Below, one piece after another: positions 17,389 through 26,081 of a stretch of 64,000 nucleotides of DNA. The stretch comes from Bdellovibrionota bacterium (GTDB taxonomy: Bacteria; Bdellovibrionota; Bdellovibrionia; Bdellovibrionales; JAEYZS01). The translations under genes were made by a program, and so were the position numbers. The DNA is taken from the NCBI GenBank assembly GCA_040386775.1, contig JAZKEU010000015.1:36016-100015 (forward strand), written 5' to 3'. Position 1 is the first letter of the stretch. Each line of letters opens with the position of its first letter. The notes below the pieces were generated by a model that was not told where the DNA came from, did no database searches, and worked only from the letters and a program-made list of their open reading frames with translations.

Positions 17389-17697
17389 ATGAAAATACTT
17401 TTAATCGCGCTTACATTACTTACATCACAGGTTTCATTTGCGAGTGAGTGCATTCTTCAGCAAGCAATTAGAAATTTTAATGTTATTGATTCGTACACGG
17501 TTGAAATCGATGCCGGCACTAAAGACTATGTGGTCCATGTGAATTATTGCAATGAACTTGAGTGGTCGCACAAAATTGGTTTTGATACATTTGGAAGTTC
17601 AAGAGTTTGTCGTGGAGACAGATTGCTAGTTTTAGATACTTTTTCTAACCAAGTAAAACAAAGCTGCCTTATCAATTCTATCGAAAGAGTAAAGTAA
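17389..17697 (+). CDS. Small exported Cys-containing protein
   Basis: 102 residues with signal peptide MKILLIALTLLTSQVSFAS and a strong GGGGGG ribosome binding site ending three bases before the ATG. The mature part has four Cys (SECILQ, NYCNEL, SRVCRG, QSCLIN), enough for two disulfides, and looks like a small beta domain. No family is recognised. It stands alone, followed by a perfect hairpin. Confidence 0.6.
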   Translation: MKILLIALTLLTSQVSFASECILQQAIRNFNVIDSYTVEIDAGTKDYVVHVNYCNELEWSHKIGFDTFGSSRVCRGDRLLVLDTFSNQVKQSCLINSIERVK

Positions 17698-18153
17698 TCC
17701 AAAAAGCAATCAAGGAGCTCTTGGTATCCTTACCAAGAGCCCCCAGATTTTCCCCCTAAAACACCAAAGAACCCTGACCCTTATTTTCTTGGGACATTTC
17801 GTAGAATCTACGTCCCTTATCAATGAAAAACCATATCGGCTTTCTGAATAATGTTATAAATGAATAAATTGACAATGTCTATAACAAATAGACAGTTTTA
17901 TTGTCATAATGACATTTTACGTGTCACAATGTAATTTTTAGTCAAAATCGACAAAAAAAGTCGAAGTTATAGAGATTATAGATTGGGTGGCATCTTGTAA
18001 TCTTCAATGGCTATGGCATTTCTACTCATAAAAAGGGAAAATGACCTCAGAGGTTGTGCTGGGATTTAGTTTATTGAATCCTATGTTGGTCTCGTGTTTG
18101 CTCCCTTTTATATAAATTTAGTTTTTCCTTAAAAATTAAACCAAGGAGTTTTT
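17698..18153. promoter_or_regulatory. 456-base intergenic region with clustered TGTCA/TGACA repeats
   Basis: No gene is supported here. Besides the hairpin at 17717-17740, bases 17871-17930 hold repeated GACA/TGTC half-sites: GACAATGTC (17871-17879), GACA (17891-17894), TGTCATAATGACA (17902-17914, arms TGTCAT and ATGACA around one base) and TGTCA (17922-17926). They lie about 230-280 bases upstream of the DUF2383 gene. AAAAGGGA near 18033 and TCCCTTTT near 18105 are also complementary. A regulator binding site cluster or a small RNA is possible. Confidence 0.4.
17717..17740 (+). terminator. Perfect 10-bp hairpin after the small exported gene
   Basis: GCTCTTGGTA (17717-17726), loop TCCT, TACCAAGAGC (17731-17740), starting about 20 bases after the stop codon at 17695-17697. 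The following bases are C-rich with only a TTTT run, so it is a strong stem with a weak U-tract. Termination is the likeliest role. Confidence 0.55.
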
Positions 18154-18684
18154 ATGCAAGATACTTTTATAGCGCCAATGACGGGCAAGATACCAAGAGA
18201 CTATGAAGCCAATCCCGATGTTAACTTTATGAATGAAAACAAAAGCAATTATCTCAATAAAATTCTAAGAGGAGAAATCAGCGCAGTGGAGGCCTATGAG
18301 CAGGTGATTCCTACTTTCAAAGACAAGACAGATCGTCTTCGACTTACAGAAATCAGAGACGAACACGATAGGATTGTAATAAAACTTAAAGCTCTAGTAG
18401 AGCATTCCATGTTTGCCGCAGATGAAAGCTCAGGTTCCTGGGGAACTATTGTGACAACAATTGTAGGAGCTGCAAAGTTGGTGAGCAATACGATCTCACT
18501 AGTTACATTGATGGAAGGCGAGGAGCATGGATTGAGGCTCTACAAAGAAGCCTTAGAGTACAATCTTACAGAGGAAGAGCATGAACTCATCGTTGAAGAT
18601 ATTATGCCACTATTACAAAAGCATATCGCGAGTCTGGAATATATGATCAAGCATCAGAATGATAGCATAGTTCATAAAGAGTGA
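18154..18684 (+). CDS. DUF2383 (PA2169-type) ferritin-like four-helix protein
   Basis: 176 residues, no signal peptide, ribosome binding site AAGGAG. The chain is four helices with the DUF2383 pattern: NKILRGEISAVEAYEQVIP, then RLTEIRDEHDRIVIKLK, a Gly-rich linker (SGSWGTIVTTIVGAAKLV) and TLMEGEEHGLRLYKEALE. Glu and His in HDRI and EEHG stand in ferritin-like metal-site positions, though metal binding is not established for this family. Related proteins are often induced in stress or stationary phase. The long upstream region with repeats suggests tight regulation. Followed by a strong terminator. Confidence 0.75.
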   Translation: MQDTFIAPMTGKIPRDYEANPDVNFMNENKSNYLNKILRGEISAVEAYEQVIPTFKDKTDRLRLTEIRDEHDRIVIKLKALVEHSMFAADESSGSWGTIVTTIVGAAKLVSNTISLVTLMEGEEHGLRLYKEALEYNLTEEEHELIVEDIMPLLQKHIASLEYMIKHQNDSIVHKE

Positions 18685-18743
18685 GCGAAGAATTATTTTT
18701 GGCCGCAAAAGCAGGTACGTGCAATTTTTGAAATTTAGCGAAT

Positions 18744-18775
18744 AAAAAAGGCTGTGAGTTTTTACGGCCTTTTTT
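18744..18775 (+). terminator. Intrinsic terminator
   Basis: AAAAAAGGCTGT (18744 onward) pairs with ACGGCCTTTTTT (to about 18775) around a short GAGTTTTT loop, with one G-T wobble. The T-run follows directly. It lies about 60 bases after the DUF2383 stop and, being A/T flanked, could act on both strands. Confidence 0.85.
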
Positions 18776-18855
18776 ATTATTTTATAAGCTATTGAATTTA
18801 CTTAATAAAAATACCAAGGTCCAGATCTAAAAATTATTTTTAAAAAATACTTGAA

Positions 18856-18898
18856 GTACGGTAAATGTACGGTTACTTTGTGAGTACGAGGTTTGTAC
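18856..18898 (+). promoter_or_regulatory. Two GTAC-N7-GTAC repeats at the lexA start, candidate LexA operators
   Basis: GTAC occurs at 18856, 18867, 18884 and 18895. This makes two units of GTAC, seven bases, GTAC, set 28 bases apart, with the last half-site three bases before the lexA ATG at 18902. LexA proteins repress their own genes, and the alphaproteobacterial box is likewise a direct repeat with a 7-base gap (GTTC-N7-GTTC). The sites overlap the ribosome binding region (GAGG, 18888-18891). Confidence 0.6.
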
Positions 18899-18901
18899 GG
18901 T

Positions 18902-19492
18902 ATGAAGAACTTAACAGAGAATCAGAAAAATGTTTTAGACTTTCTTAAGAAATACCAAGAACGGTATGGTTTTCCTCCCACTTATGAGGTCATCGCCAAG
19001 CATTTTGGGTTCTCTGGTAAGTCTTCAGTACAACATTACATTGATGCACTTATTGCGAAAGGGTACTTAACGAAAGAGAGGTATTTATCACATGGCCTAG
19101 TCCTTCATGAAGAAGGAAATCTAATTCCCCTATTAGGTAAAGTGGCAGCCGGTGCTCCATTAGAGCATATAAAATATAACGAACGCATTGAAGTACCCTT
19201 AGCAATGCTAAAAGGACCCGGCTCCTACTTTGCGCTTCAAGTTTCTGGTCAATCAATGATTGGCGAAGGAATCTTGGATGGCGATTATGTGATAATACGC
19301 GAACAAGAGACCGCTAATAACGGAGATATTGTTGTCGCTGAACTTGATTACGAAGCGACTATTAAAAAGTTTTTTAAAAAGAAAAACAGAGTGGAACTTC
19401 ATTCTGCGAATCCAGAATTTAAACCCATCTTAGTAGAGGACGGAATACCTTTTAAGATTTCCGGAATCTACTTAGGATTAATCAGGTACTAA
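18902..19492 (+). CDS. lexA: LexA, SOS response repressor and autoprotease
   Basis: 196 residues from the ATG at 18902; a TTG nine bases earlier is in frame but lies inside the repeat, so ATG is preferred. Residues 1-65 are the winged helix (TENQKNVLDFLKKYQERYG, then GFSGKSSVQHYIDALIAKGY). The cleavage site is Ala83-Gly84 in GKVAAGAP, the nucleophile Ser118 in SGQSMIGEGI and the general base Lys155 in EATIKKF. All are intact, so RecA-stimulated self-cleavage should occur. The repressor controls DNA-damage genes and probably itself through the GTAC repeats upstream. A 29-codon frame follows three bases after the stop. Confidence 0.95.
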   Translation: MKNLTENQKNVLDFLKKYQERYGFPPTYEVIAKHFGFSGKSSVQHYIDALIAKGYLTKERYLSHGLVLHEEGNLIPLLGKVAAGAPLEHIKYNERIEVPLAMLKGPGSYFALQVSGQSMIGEGILDGDYVIIREQETANNGDIVVAELDYEATIKKFFKKKNRVELHSANPEFKPILVEDGIPFKISGIYLGLIRY

Positions 19493-19495
19493 CAG

Positions 19496-19585
19496 ATGAT
19501 TAAAAAGCAAGTTTGGTTTTCTCAAGCACAGAGAATTCTCTTAGTAGTCTTACTTTTAAAAATACTTGTTCTGTTGGGTGCCTAA
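19496..19585 (+). CDS. Possible 29-residue membrane peptide downstream of lexA
   Basis: ATG at 19496, three bases after the lexA TAA, and TAA at 19583-19585. The product has a basic amphipathic start (MIKKQVWFSQAQR) and then a hydrophobic helix (ILLVVLLLKILVLLGA), the form of a single-pass inner-membrane peptide. There is no good ribosome binding site; translation by coupling to lexA is possible. Caulobacter SidA, an SOS-induced cell-division inhibitor, is also a 29-residue inner-membrane peptide, but I see no sequence basis for homology. It may be chance. Confidence 0.35.
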   Translation: MIKKQVWFSQAQRILLVVLLLKILVLLGA

Positions 19586-19656
19586 AAATATTCACTAATT
19601 GAATAGAATTTTAATGATGGCTTGAAAAATCAGCATAAGGAATAGGTGTACCTAAA

Positions 19657-20724
19657 ATGAAGAAACCTTTCCTAAATACGCCCGGTAGATCTGCATTGCA
19701 GAATGAGAACGGACGATTTGAAAAACAAACACACGAATTGGATCTTTCTCACTTTGAGTGGGTGGATCCGGAGGATGTATTAACTTTAAAAACAAAGTTT
19801 TATGAAGATCAGGCAAGATCTATCGTTACGAGTAATGAGAGCCCAGATTTAGGATTTACGTATACGTTGAATTCATATCGCGGTTGCGAACATGGGTGTG
19901 CTTACTGTTACGCAAGACCTACGCATGAGTATCTTGGATATTCCGCAGGTTTAGACTTCGAGTCTAAGATCTTTGTAAAAATGAATGCTCCTGAATTATT
20001 ACGGGAGAAATTTATGTCGAAGAGCTGGAAGCCAGAACCCATTTTTATAAGTGGGATCACGGACTGCTACCAGCCCATCGAAAGAAAACTAGAACTCACA
20101 AGGAGGTGTTTAGAGATATTTAATGAGTTCAATAATCCGTTGTTCATCGTGACTAAAAATCATCTGGTAACTCGGGACATAGATATATTGAGCGAGCTTG
20201 CAAAAAAGAAATTAGTAAGTGTGACTCTTTCCATCACTACGTTAGACGTCGAACTTGCTAGAAAATTAGAACCAAGAACTTCATCACCCCCGGCAAAGCT
20301 GGAGGCTATAAAGCTTCTGGCGGAGGCGGGGATTCCCACTGGTGTGAATGTGGCTCCCACCATCCCAGGTCTTACTGATCACGAAATGCCAAAAATCTTG
20401 GAGGCGGCAGCACATGCCGGAGCCACTCGAGCAGGTTTTGTGGTCTTAAGACTCCCTCATTCTGTTAAGGATATTTTTGTAGAATGGATTAAATCTAATT
20501 ATCCAGAAAAAGCAGATAGGGTAATTAACTATATTAAAGAAATGCGTGGCGGAAAACTCTATGACTCTAGTTATGAAACACGTATGAGTGGGGTAGGCGA
20601 AAAAGCACAAAGTATAGCGAATGTCTTTGAGGTTTTTACGAAAAGATACAATTTAAATTTAACATCCTCAAAATTAACTACGAAACTCTTTAAACGTCCA
20701 AGTCACCAATTAGAACTCCTTTAA
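19657..20724 (+). CDS. PA0069-type radical SAM protein (SPL-like)
   Basis: 355 residues. The radical SAM cluster motif is C77-x3-C81-x2-C84 in RGCEHGCAYCYARPTHEYLG, a block typical of the PA0069/SplB-related family. A TIM-barrel-type remainder has GITDCYQPIERKLELTRRCL, TKNHLVTRD and LEPRTSSPPAKLEAI. Spore photoproduct lyase is the best known relative, but proteins of this subfamily occur widely in non-sporulating bacteria and their reaction is undetermined. The position after lexA invites a DNA-repair role, which is inference only. It has its own weak ribosome binding region (AAGGAATAGGTG). Confidence 0.85.
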   Translation: MKKPFLNTPGRSALQNENGRFEKQTHELDLSHFEWVDPEDVLTLKTKFYEDQARSIVTSNESPDLGFTYTLNSYRGCEHGCAYCYARPTHEYLGYSAGLDFESKIFVKMNAPELLREKFMSKSWKPEPIFISGITDCYQPIERKLELTRRCLEIFNEFNNPLFIVTKNHLVTRDIDILSELAKKKLVSVTLSITTLDVELARKLEPRTSSPPAKLEAIKLLAEAGIPTGVNVAPTIPGLTDHEMPKILEAAAHAGATRAGFVVLRLPHSVKDIFVEWIKSNYPEKADRVINYIKEMRGGKLYDSSYETRMSGVGEKAQSIANVFEVFTKRYNLNLTSSKLTTKLFKRPSHQLELL

Positions 20725-21120
20725 TTATTCTATGAGCTTCTCTAACTTCTTTCGTAGAATTTCGGCATCAACAGGTTTTATGATGTAGTCATTTGCACCT
20801 GAAGCAACAATCTCTTCGACTTCGTATTTATCATTTACTCCTGATACCATAATGATTTTTGATTTTTCTGTATAAGGATTTGTTTTCAAATACATTAAAA
20901 GTTTTTTTCCATCAACTCTTGGCATCTTCACATCAATAAAAATAAAATCTATTTGTCCATCTGTGGCAATGATATTGTCCCGCTTGAACAACGCTAGGCT
21001 TCCATCTTCAGCCTCATGAATGTATTTGATACCGATTTTTTTAAGAATTTGTTTGAGAACTATGCGGTCAACTTCATTGTCATCAACTATCAGTGCTACT
21101 TTTTTATTCCATGTGATCAC
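20725..21120 (-). CDS. Single-domain response regulator (CheY-like)
   Basis: 131 residues, a receiver domain only. The acidic pair is in LIVDDNEVDR, the phosphoacceptor Asp is in DFIFIDVKMPRVDG, the Thr/Ser switch is in IIMVSGV and the Lys is in DYIIKPVD. It starts nine bases after the hybrid kinase stop, so it is the natural output or shuttle of that phosphorelay. No DNA-binding or enzymatic output domain is present. It is convergent with the radical SAM gene, whose stop codon it abuts. Confidence 0.9.
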   Translation of the reverse strand: MITWNKKVALIVDDNEVDRIVLKQILKKIGIKYIHEAEDGSLALFKRDNIIATDGQIDFIFIDVKMPRVDGKKLLMYLKTNPYTEKSKIIMVSGVNDKYEVEEIVASGANDYIIKPVDAEILRKKLEKLIE

Positions 21121-21129
21121 TTTTAGCTC

Positions 21130-23304
21130 CTAGCTTACAACTTTAAGTTTTTTTAACTCTATTATTGCTTCGATGTATGATTTTTCGAGATCATCTAATT
21201 TTTGCCTCATTACCAGTTCGTTTTTGGCTAATGCTTTTTCCTCAATGAAGGAACAAATTTCTACCATCGATATAATACCTAAATGGCTGCATGTTGATTT
21301 TAATCGATGTGCGCGATCAGAAAGATCCTGATAATTGGAATGGTTAAGCAGGTTTTTCATATCAGAAAGATCGGTTGGAAAAGTTTTAATTAAAATTTGG
21401 ACAATTTCCTGGAGAAGATCTCCGTCGTCATCGCTTAGAGCTTTTATCTTTTGGAGGGCCGTGGGATTAATCTCTACGGGTTCTGTTTTTATATTTTGCT
21501 TACTTGTCCATTCGCCGATTTTTCCTAGAAGTTTGTCAAATGGCATAGGTTTGGAGAGATAATCGTTCATTCCAGCGGCGAGACACTTTTCTTTTTCGCC
21601 TTTAATAACGCTTGCTGTGGCTGCGATGATTGGAATGTTGGGTTGATTTTTTCCTTTGCGAATTATTTTTGTTGCTTCGTAACCATCAATTATAGGCATA
21701 TGACAATCCATTAAAATCAAATCAAAAACTTCTTTTGCTAGAAGGTCTATGACGTCTTGGCCATTACTTACGATCTTGTACTTGCAATTCATTTTAGACA
21801 GCAAATTTGCAATAACTTTTTGGTTTACGATATTATCTTCAGCAACTAACACGTAAGGTTGATTTTTGAGATCGAAGGGTTTGTCTTGAAGAATATTTGC
21901 TTGTTCAATTCTGCAAATCGAAGCATCAAAAGGTATCTCAAACCAAAACTTAGAACCTTTCCCCGGAACACTACTCACATCGATTTTTCCATTCATCATT
22001 TGAACGAGCAATCTACAAATAGATAAGCCCAGGCCTGTGCCTCCAAATTTTCTTGTAGTTGTACTGTCTGCTTGTGAAAATGCACTGAAAAGTTTTGCTT
22101 TAATGGTTTCATCAAAACCTACGCCCTGATCTATAACTTCAAAATGCACAATGGCTAAAGAGTCTTTGGTTTCCTTTAATTTTACATTTATGTTGATAAG
22201 ACCCTTGTGCGAAAACTTAATAGCGTTTCCGACAAGGTTTAAAATAATTTGCCTTAATCTTAGAGAATCACCTAGAACCAATTCAGGAATACTATCATCA
22301 TAAGAAATTTTAAGTTCTAAATGTTTGTGCTTTGCGGAGTATTCCATACTTTTGGAAGCAGAAAGAATAAGTTGCTTGATTTCAAATGGCGTAATATCTA
22401 ATTCTAGTTTTCCAGCTTCGATCTTAGACAAATCCAATATGTCATTGATGAGGGCTAATAAAGCTTCAGAAGATTGTTGTAGAGTTTGCATGAAATCTTT
22501 TTGCTCAGCTGTAAGACTTGTTTTTTGCATAAGCTCGATCATTCCATAAATACCATTCATGGGCGTTCTAATTTCATGGCTCATATTTGCCAAAAAATCA
22601 GACTTCATTTGGGAAGCTTCAATAGCTTTCTGTTTTAAGTCTCGGAGTTGTCTTTGAATTACGCGTTTTTTTCGAATGTCATAATACATATTAGAGCAAG
22701 CAATAAACATAAGAGCCAAAATTAAAAAAAGTCCGACATACATTGTAGTGTCTAGAAATCTGGCTGTTTCTCTAGCGTTTAAACTTCTTTCATCCAAAAG
22801 CCTGGTTTCAAGTTCTTCGATCTTGGCCATTTGTAATCGAATTTGGTCCATGATCTGCTTGCCTTCGCCGCTTTGAACTCTTTTTCGCGCAACCTCTACT
22901 TTTCCGCTTCGAACTTGCTCAATGACACTGGACAAGAAATTCATTTCTTTGCTTATTAAATTTTGAAGTTCTGGAAGTAGCGCTTGTTGGTAGGGATTGT
23001 CTTTGGTTTTTTCTCTTAGAATTTCAAGATAGATTTTGATTTTTTCTTCCGAATCTTTATAAGGATCTAAAAATTCTTCCTTCTGAGCAATAGCATAGCC
23101 ACGCTCAGCAGTTTCTGCATTCACGAGAAAAAATTTTAATTCATAAATTGTATTGATCACATCTTTACTGTGGTCTCTCCAGGCCGATTCTTCTTGAAAG
23201 AGATGAGAGGTTTTAAATAACACTAGCCCTGTAGCAACTAAAACTATAAAGCCCGCTACGATTGAGAAAACGGTAACGCTCTTTTTTCTAAATATATTTA
23301 TCAT
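21130..23304 (-). CDS. Hybrid sensor histidine kinase (CHASE3, HisKA, HATPase, receiver, Hpt)
   Basis: 724 residues. TM1 spans about 12-30, a periplasmic CHASE3-type domain about 40-180 (NAETAERGYAIAQKEEFLDP) and TM2 about 186-206. The H-box is at His243 (FLANMSHEIRTPMNGI). HATPase motifs follow: N-box LNLVGNAIKFS, G1 DQGVGFD and G2 GTGLGLSI. A receiver domain (about 485-605, Asp in LILMDCHMPIIDGYEAT) is followed by an Hpt domain with AHRLKSTCSHLG. The protein can run a full multistep phosphorelay to the adjacent receiver protein. The signal for CHASE3 is unknown. A typical BarA/LuxQ-like architecture. Confidence 0.95.
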   Translation of the reverse strand: MINIFRKKSVTVFSIVAGFIVLVATGLVLFKTSHLFQEESAWRDHSKDVINTIYELKFFLVNAETAERGYAIAQKEEFLDPYKDSEEKIKIYLEILREKTKDNPYQQALLPELQNLISKEMNFLSSVIEQVRSGKVEVARKRVQSGEGKQIMDQIRLQMAKIEELETRLLDERSLNARETARFLDTTMYVGLFLILALMFIACSNMYYDIRKKRVIQRQLRDLKQKAIEASQMKSDFLANMSHEIRTPMNGIYGMIELMQKTSLTAEQKDFMQTLQQSSEALLALINDILDLSKIEAGKLELDITPFEIKQLILSASKSMEYSAKHKHLELKISYDDSIPELVLGDSLRLRQIILNLVGNAIKFSHKGLININVKLKETKDSLAIVHFEVIDQGVGFDETIKAKLFSAFSQADSTTTRKFGGTGLGLSICRLLVQMMNGKIDVSSVPGKGSKFWFEIPFDASICRIEQANILQDKPFDLKNQPYVLVAEDNIVNQKVIANLLSKMNCKYKIVSNGQDVIDLLAKEVFDLILMDCHMPIIDGYEATKIIRKGKNQPNIPIIAATASVIKGEKEKCLAAGMNDYLSKPMPFDKLLGKIGEWTSKQNIKTEPVEINPTALQKIKALSDDDGDLLQEIVQILIKTFPTDLSDMKNLLNHSNYQDLSDRAHRLKSTCSHLGIISMVEICSFIEEKALAKNELVMRQKLDDLEKSYIEAIIELKKLKVVS

Positions 23305-23359
23305 AGTATTAAATTGTTACAAAATTTATTTCATCGGACAAGTTTTAGAAGTGCCCTTC

Positions 23360-23389
23360 TTGAGAAAATTCAAAAGGTCCAGGTATATT
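23360..23389 (+). promoter_or_regulatory. Possible promoter upstream of hflX
   Basis: TTGAGA (23360-23365), 18 bases, TATATT (23384-23389), in the 259-base gap between the divergent kinase and hflX genes. The match to sigma-70 consensus is fair, and it lies about 175 bases from the hflX start. Confidence 0.3.
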
Positions 23390-23563
23390 AATCGCCCTCG
23401 AATGTCACCTTAGGGAAGAATAAATAGTTAAAGTAATACGTTAACAATCTCTTTAAGGCTTTACGGGGTAAAATTTGAGGAAAGAATTACCTTAAACTAT
23501 GATTTTTCAGAGAGCTCTAGATCTATTCAAAACTCCATGCTAATCTAATCTGAAAAGGTAACA

Positions 23564-24985
23564 ATGAAAAAAGCAGTCCTAGTCGGAATCCAACTTCCCA
23601 GCATGTCAGATCATGATCTTCAAAGCTCCCTTCAGGAGCTTTCGAGGCTTGTTAACACTTTAGGTTATGAAGTGGTGGGGCAACTCACGCAAAAAAGATC
23701 CTCAGAACGTGGGGGAACTGTAGTTGGAGAAGGTAAGCTTAAAGAACTTGCTAAATGGACTGGGGGAAATGGAACAGTTGCTTCCATGGCCGTTCGCAAA
23801 TTATCAAAAGCTGCTTTAAAATTTGACAAAAATAAACCTGAAGAAGAAGTTGAAGAAGAAACAGCAGAAGAGGTTTCGGTTGAGCTTGAAGAAGCAGAAA
23901 TTCTCGAAGAATCAACAGCCCAAACTCAACAACCGGTTCAAGAAGCTGATGTTGTAATCTTCGATATGGATTTAACTCCATCCCAACTTAGAAATTTAGA
24001 AAGTGCATTAGGAAAATCTGTTATCGATAGAACGGGCGTGATCATCGAGATTTTTTCTCGTCACGCAAGAACAAAGGCGGCGAGACTTCAAGTTGAGATT
24101 GCAAGACTTGCATATCTTACTCCAAGAATTCGAGAAGCGGGTGTCGGTGATGGCAGAGGAGGCGGCGGGACCAGCGGTCGTGGCGGCGGTGAATCAGCCC
24201 TAGAACTAGATAAAAGAAATATTAGAGACCGAATCAAAGAATTAAAAAATGAATTGGCGGCCATTGGTCAAGAGCACTTGACAAGAAGGTCAAGACGCCA
24301 ACAGGAAATTTCTGTGGCTCTAGTAGGTTACACCAATGCCGGAAAATCATCTCTGATGAGAGCAATGACGGGCAGCGAAGTTTTAATTGCTGATAAATTA
24401 TTTGCGACTTTGGATACAACAATTCGTCCTATGTTTCCAGAATCTCGTCCCAAGATTTTAATTTCGGATACAGTTGGATTTATTAAAAAGCTTCCCCATG
24501 ACTTGGTGGCGTCTTTTAAATCAACGCTAGATGAGGCTTTAAGTGCTTCGTTACTATTGTTCGTGGTGGACAGCGCTGACCCTTCTTTTAGATCACAATT
24601 AGAAGTGACTAAGAAGGTTTTAGGTGAAGTTGGCGCAACGGATGTTCCTCATCTTTTAGTTTTAAATAAACAAGATAAACTTAAAGACTACGAAAAAGAA
24701 GAGCTCCAAAAAGAGTTTCCCGATGCATTCCTACTCAGCACAAGATCAAAAGAGGATCTCACTGCTTTAAGAGAAAAAATCTTAAGTTATTTTGAAGAAG
24801 ATATGGTGGACGAAGAAATCTTAGTCCCATATTTTGCAAAAGGAATCATTGGAGAAATCAGATCTCGTATGCGCGTTTTATCAGAAAAATACGACGAAAA
24901 CGGAGCAAAGCTTCTAGTGAGAGCAACCCCAGAAAATCTAAAAAAAATCAAAGGCCAAATCACAACCGCAATCCGCCGCCAATAA
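23564..24985 (+). CDS. hflX: GTPase HflX
   Basis: 473 residues. The N-terminal HflX domain includes RGGTVVGEGKLKEL and the Gly-rich block GDGRGGGGTSGRGGGES, followed by the helical linker RIKELKNEL and the GTPase domain: G1 GYTNAGKSSL, G3 DTVGFI, G4 LNKQD and G5 STRSKED. HflX binds 50S and 70S ribosomes and rescues stalled ribosomes, notably in heat stress. An acidic insert (about 90-125, Glu-rich) between the N-terminal halves is longer than in E. coli HflX. Ribosome binding site AAAAGGT. It stands alone, with the next gene 100 bases downstream. Confidence 0.95.
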   Translation: MKKAVLVGIQLPSMSDHDLQSSLQELSRLVNTLGYEVVGQLTQKRSSERGGTVVGEGKLKELAKWTGGNGTVASMAVRKLSKAALKFDKNKPEEEVEEETAEEVSVELEEAEILEESTAQTQQPVQEADVVIFDMDLTPSQLRNLESALGKSVIDRTGVIIEIFSRHARTKAARLQVEIARLAYLTPRIREAGVGDGRGGGGTSGRGGGESALELDKRNIRDRIKELKNELAAIGQEHLTRRSRRQQEISVALVGYTNAGKSSLMRAMTGSEVLIADKLFATLDTTIRPMFPESRPKILISDTVGFIKKLPHDLVASFKSTLDEALSASLLLFVVDSADPSFRSQLEVTKKVLGEVGATDVPHLLVLNKQDKLKDYEKEELQKEFPDAFLLSTRSKEDLTALREKILSYFEEDMVDEEILVPYFAKGIIGEIRSRMRVLSEKYDENGAKLLVRATPENLKKIKGQITTAIRRQ

Positions 24986-25087
24986 CCAAAAGGTACCCCG
25001 CACCTTTCGGTGGCGCAACTGCTAACAGGGCACCCATTTTGCTAAGTAAATACCGTTACTAATATGACGGGTATGGGGTTCTAATTC

Positions 25088-26080
25088 ATGAATATTATAT
25101 ATATTTTAGCGATAATTTTTACGTTCATTGCTCAAGGTTCATTTGCTCAAAGCGAGTCGTCAGTTAAAAACGACGATTGGTTTGGTATCAAAGGACGTGT
25201 AAGGGCGGTGGATCGTTGGGAAGAAAAATCCAATGATATGCAACACACCGTGCGTGGACAGATTAGAGTCGATGGCTGGGTAAAGCTTGATAAAGCAGGT
25301 TGCGTAAAATTAAATGCCCGTCTTACGAGTGGTCAGAACTACAATAGCGAATGGCTAATCACAAATTTGGCTGATGGATCAGAAGCCTATGATATCAATC
25401 TCAGAAGACTCTACGTGGATTACTCATGTATCAATGAAAAAGTAATACTCCAAGCCGGAGCAATGCCGGTAATGACAAATGGAAGACTGGGTCTTACAGA
25501 TTACGGTTGGGTTGATGGTGTTAGAGTTATTATCGAAGATAAGAATAGAACTTGGTATCTTTCGGTAGGTGAAATTAGCGATTTAAAAACTCCAAATGTA
25601 TTCAAAAGAAAGCACGAAGGCATTAATTATCTTCAAGCTGAAGTGAATCAAAAATTTGGAAAAGGAAACTCATTATTCGTAAATGTTTCAGAATACGAAG
25701 ACACATTGTATTCTAGAGCAGGTTTAAAGTATGCGATGAATGAGTACTTTAAATGGCTTAGAGTTGTATCGCTGGAATCTGTCGCGGCCGAAGCTTTACT
25801 TTCGGGTGATGAAAAAATTGGTTCGCATTTTGAATCTTTATTCAAAAGAGGAGAGTGGAGTTTTATTGTTATTTATGCTGATATCCATCCAAACCCATCT
25901 GACATTGATAAACTCAATTTATTAGTTAAAAACTCATACGGATATGGTAAGAACTATTACTTCGAACCGAGTCGCACATTTGGAAAAAATGATAACTGGA
26001 TTTTTGGAATGCGTATCAGAGATGGGGACGCTGGACTTTTAGTTGAAACGCAGTTCACAAGGAATTTTAAAGTAAATTAA
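25088..26080 (+). CDS. Putative outer-membrane beta-barrel protein
   Basis: 330 residues with a signal peptide (MNIIYILAIIFTFIAQGSFA). The mature chain consists of alternating short amphipathic strands with many aromatic girdle residues, for example VDGWVKLDKAGCVKLNARL, INLRRLYVDYSCI and NYYFEPSRTFG, and it ends in a strand rich in Thr, Phe and Asn. This is the look of a porin-like barrel of about 14-16 strands. Two Cys (residues 78 and 116 region) could form a disulfide. There is no exact family call. The next gene begins one base after its stop, so they are co-transcribed. Confidence 0.6.
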   Translation: MNIIYILAIIFTFIAQGSFAQSESSVKNDDWFGIKGRVRAVDRWEEKSNDMQHTVRGQIRVDGWVKLDKAGCVKLNARLTSGQNYNSEWLITNLADGSEAYDINLRRLYVDYSCINEKVILQAGAMPVMTNGRLGLTDYGWVDGVRVIIEDKNRTWYLSVGEISDLKTPNVFKRKHEGINYLQAEVNQKFGKGNSLFVNVSEYEDTLYSRAGLKYAMNEYFKWLRVVSLESVAAEALLSGDEKIGSHFESLFKRGEWSFIVIYADIHPNPSDIDKLNLLVKNSYGYGKNYYFEPSRTFGKNDNWIFGMRIRDGDAGLLVETQFTRNFKVN

Positions 26081-26081
26081 T

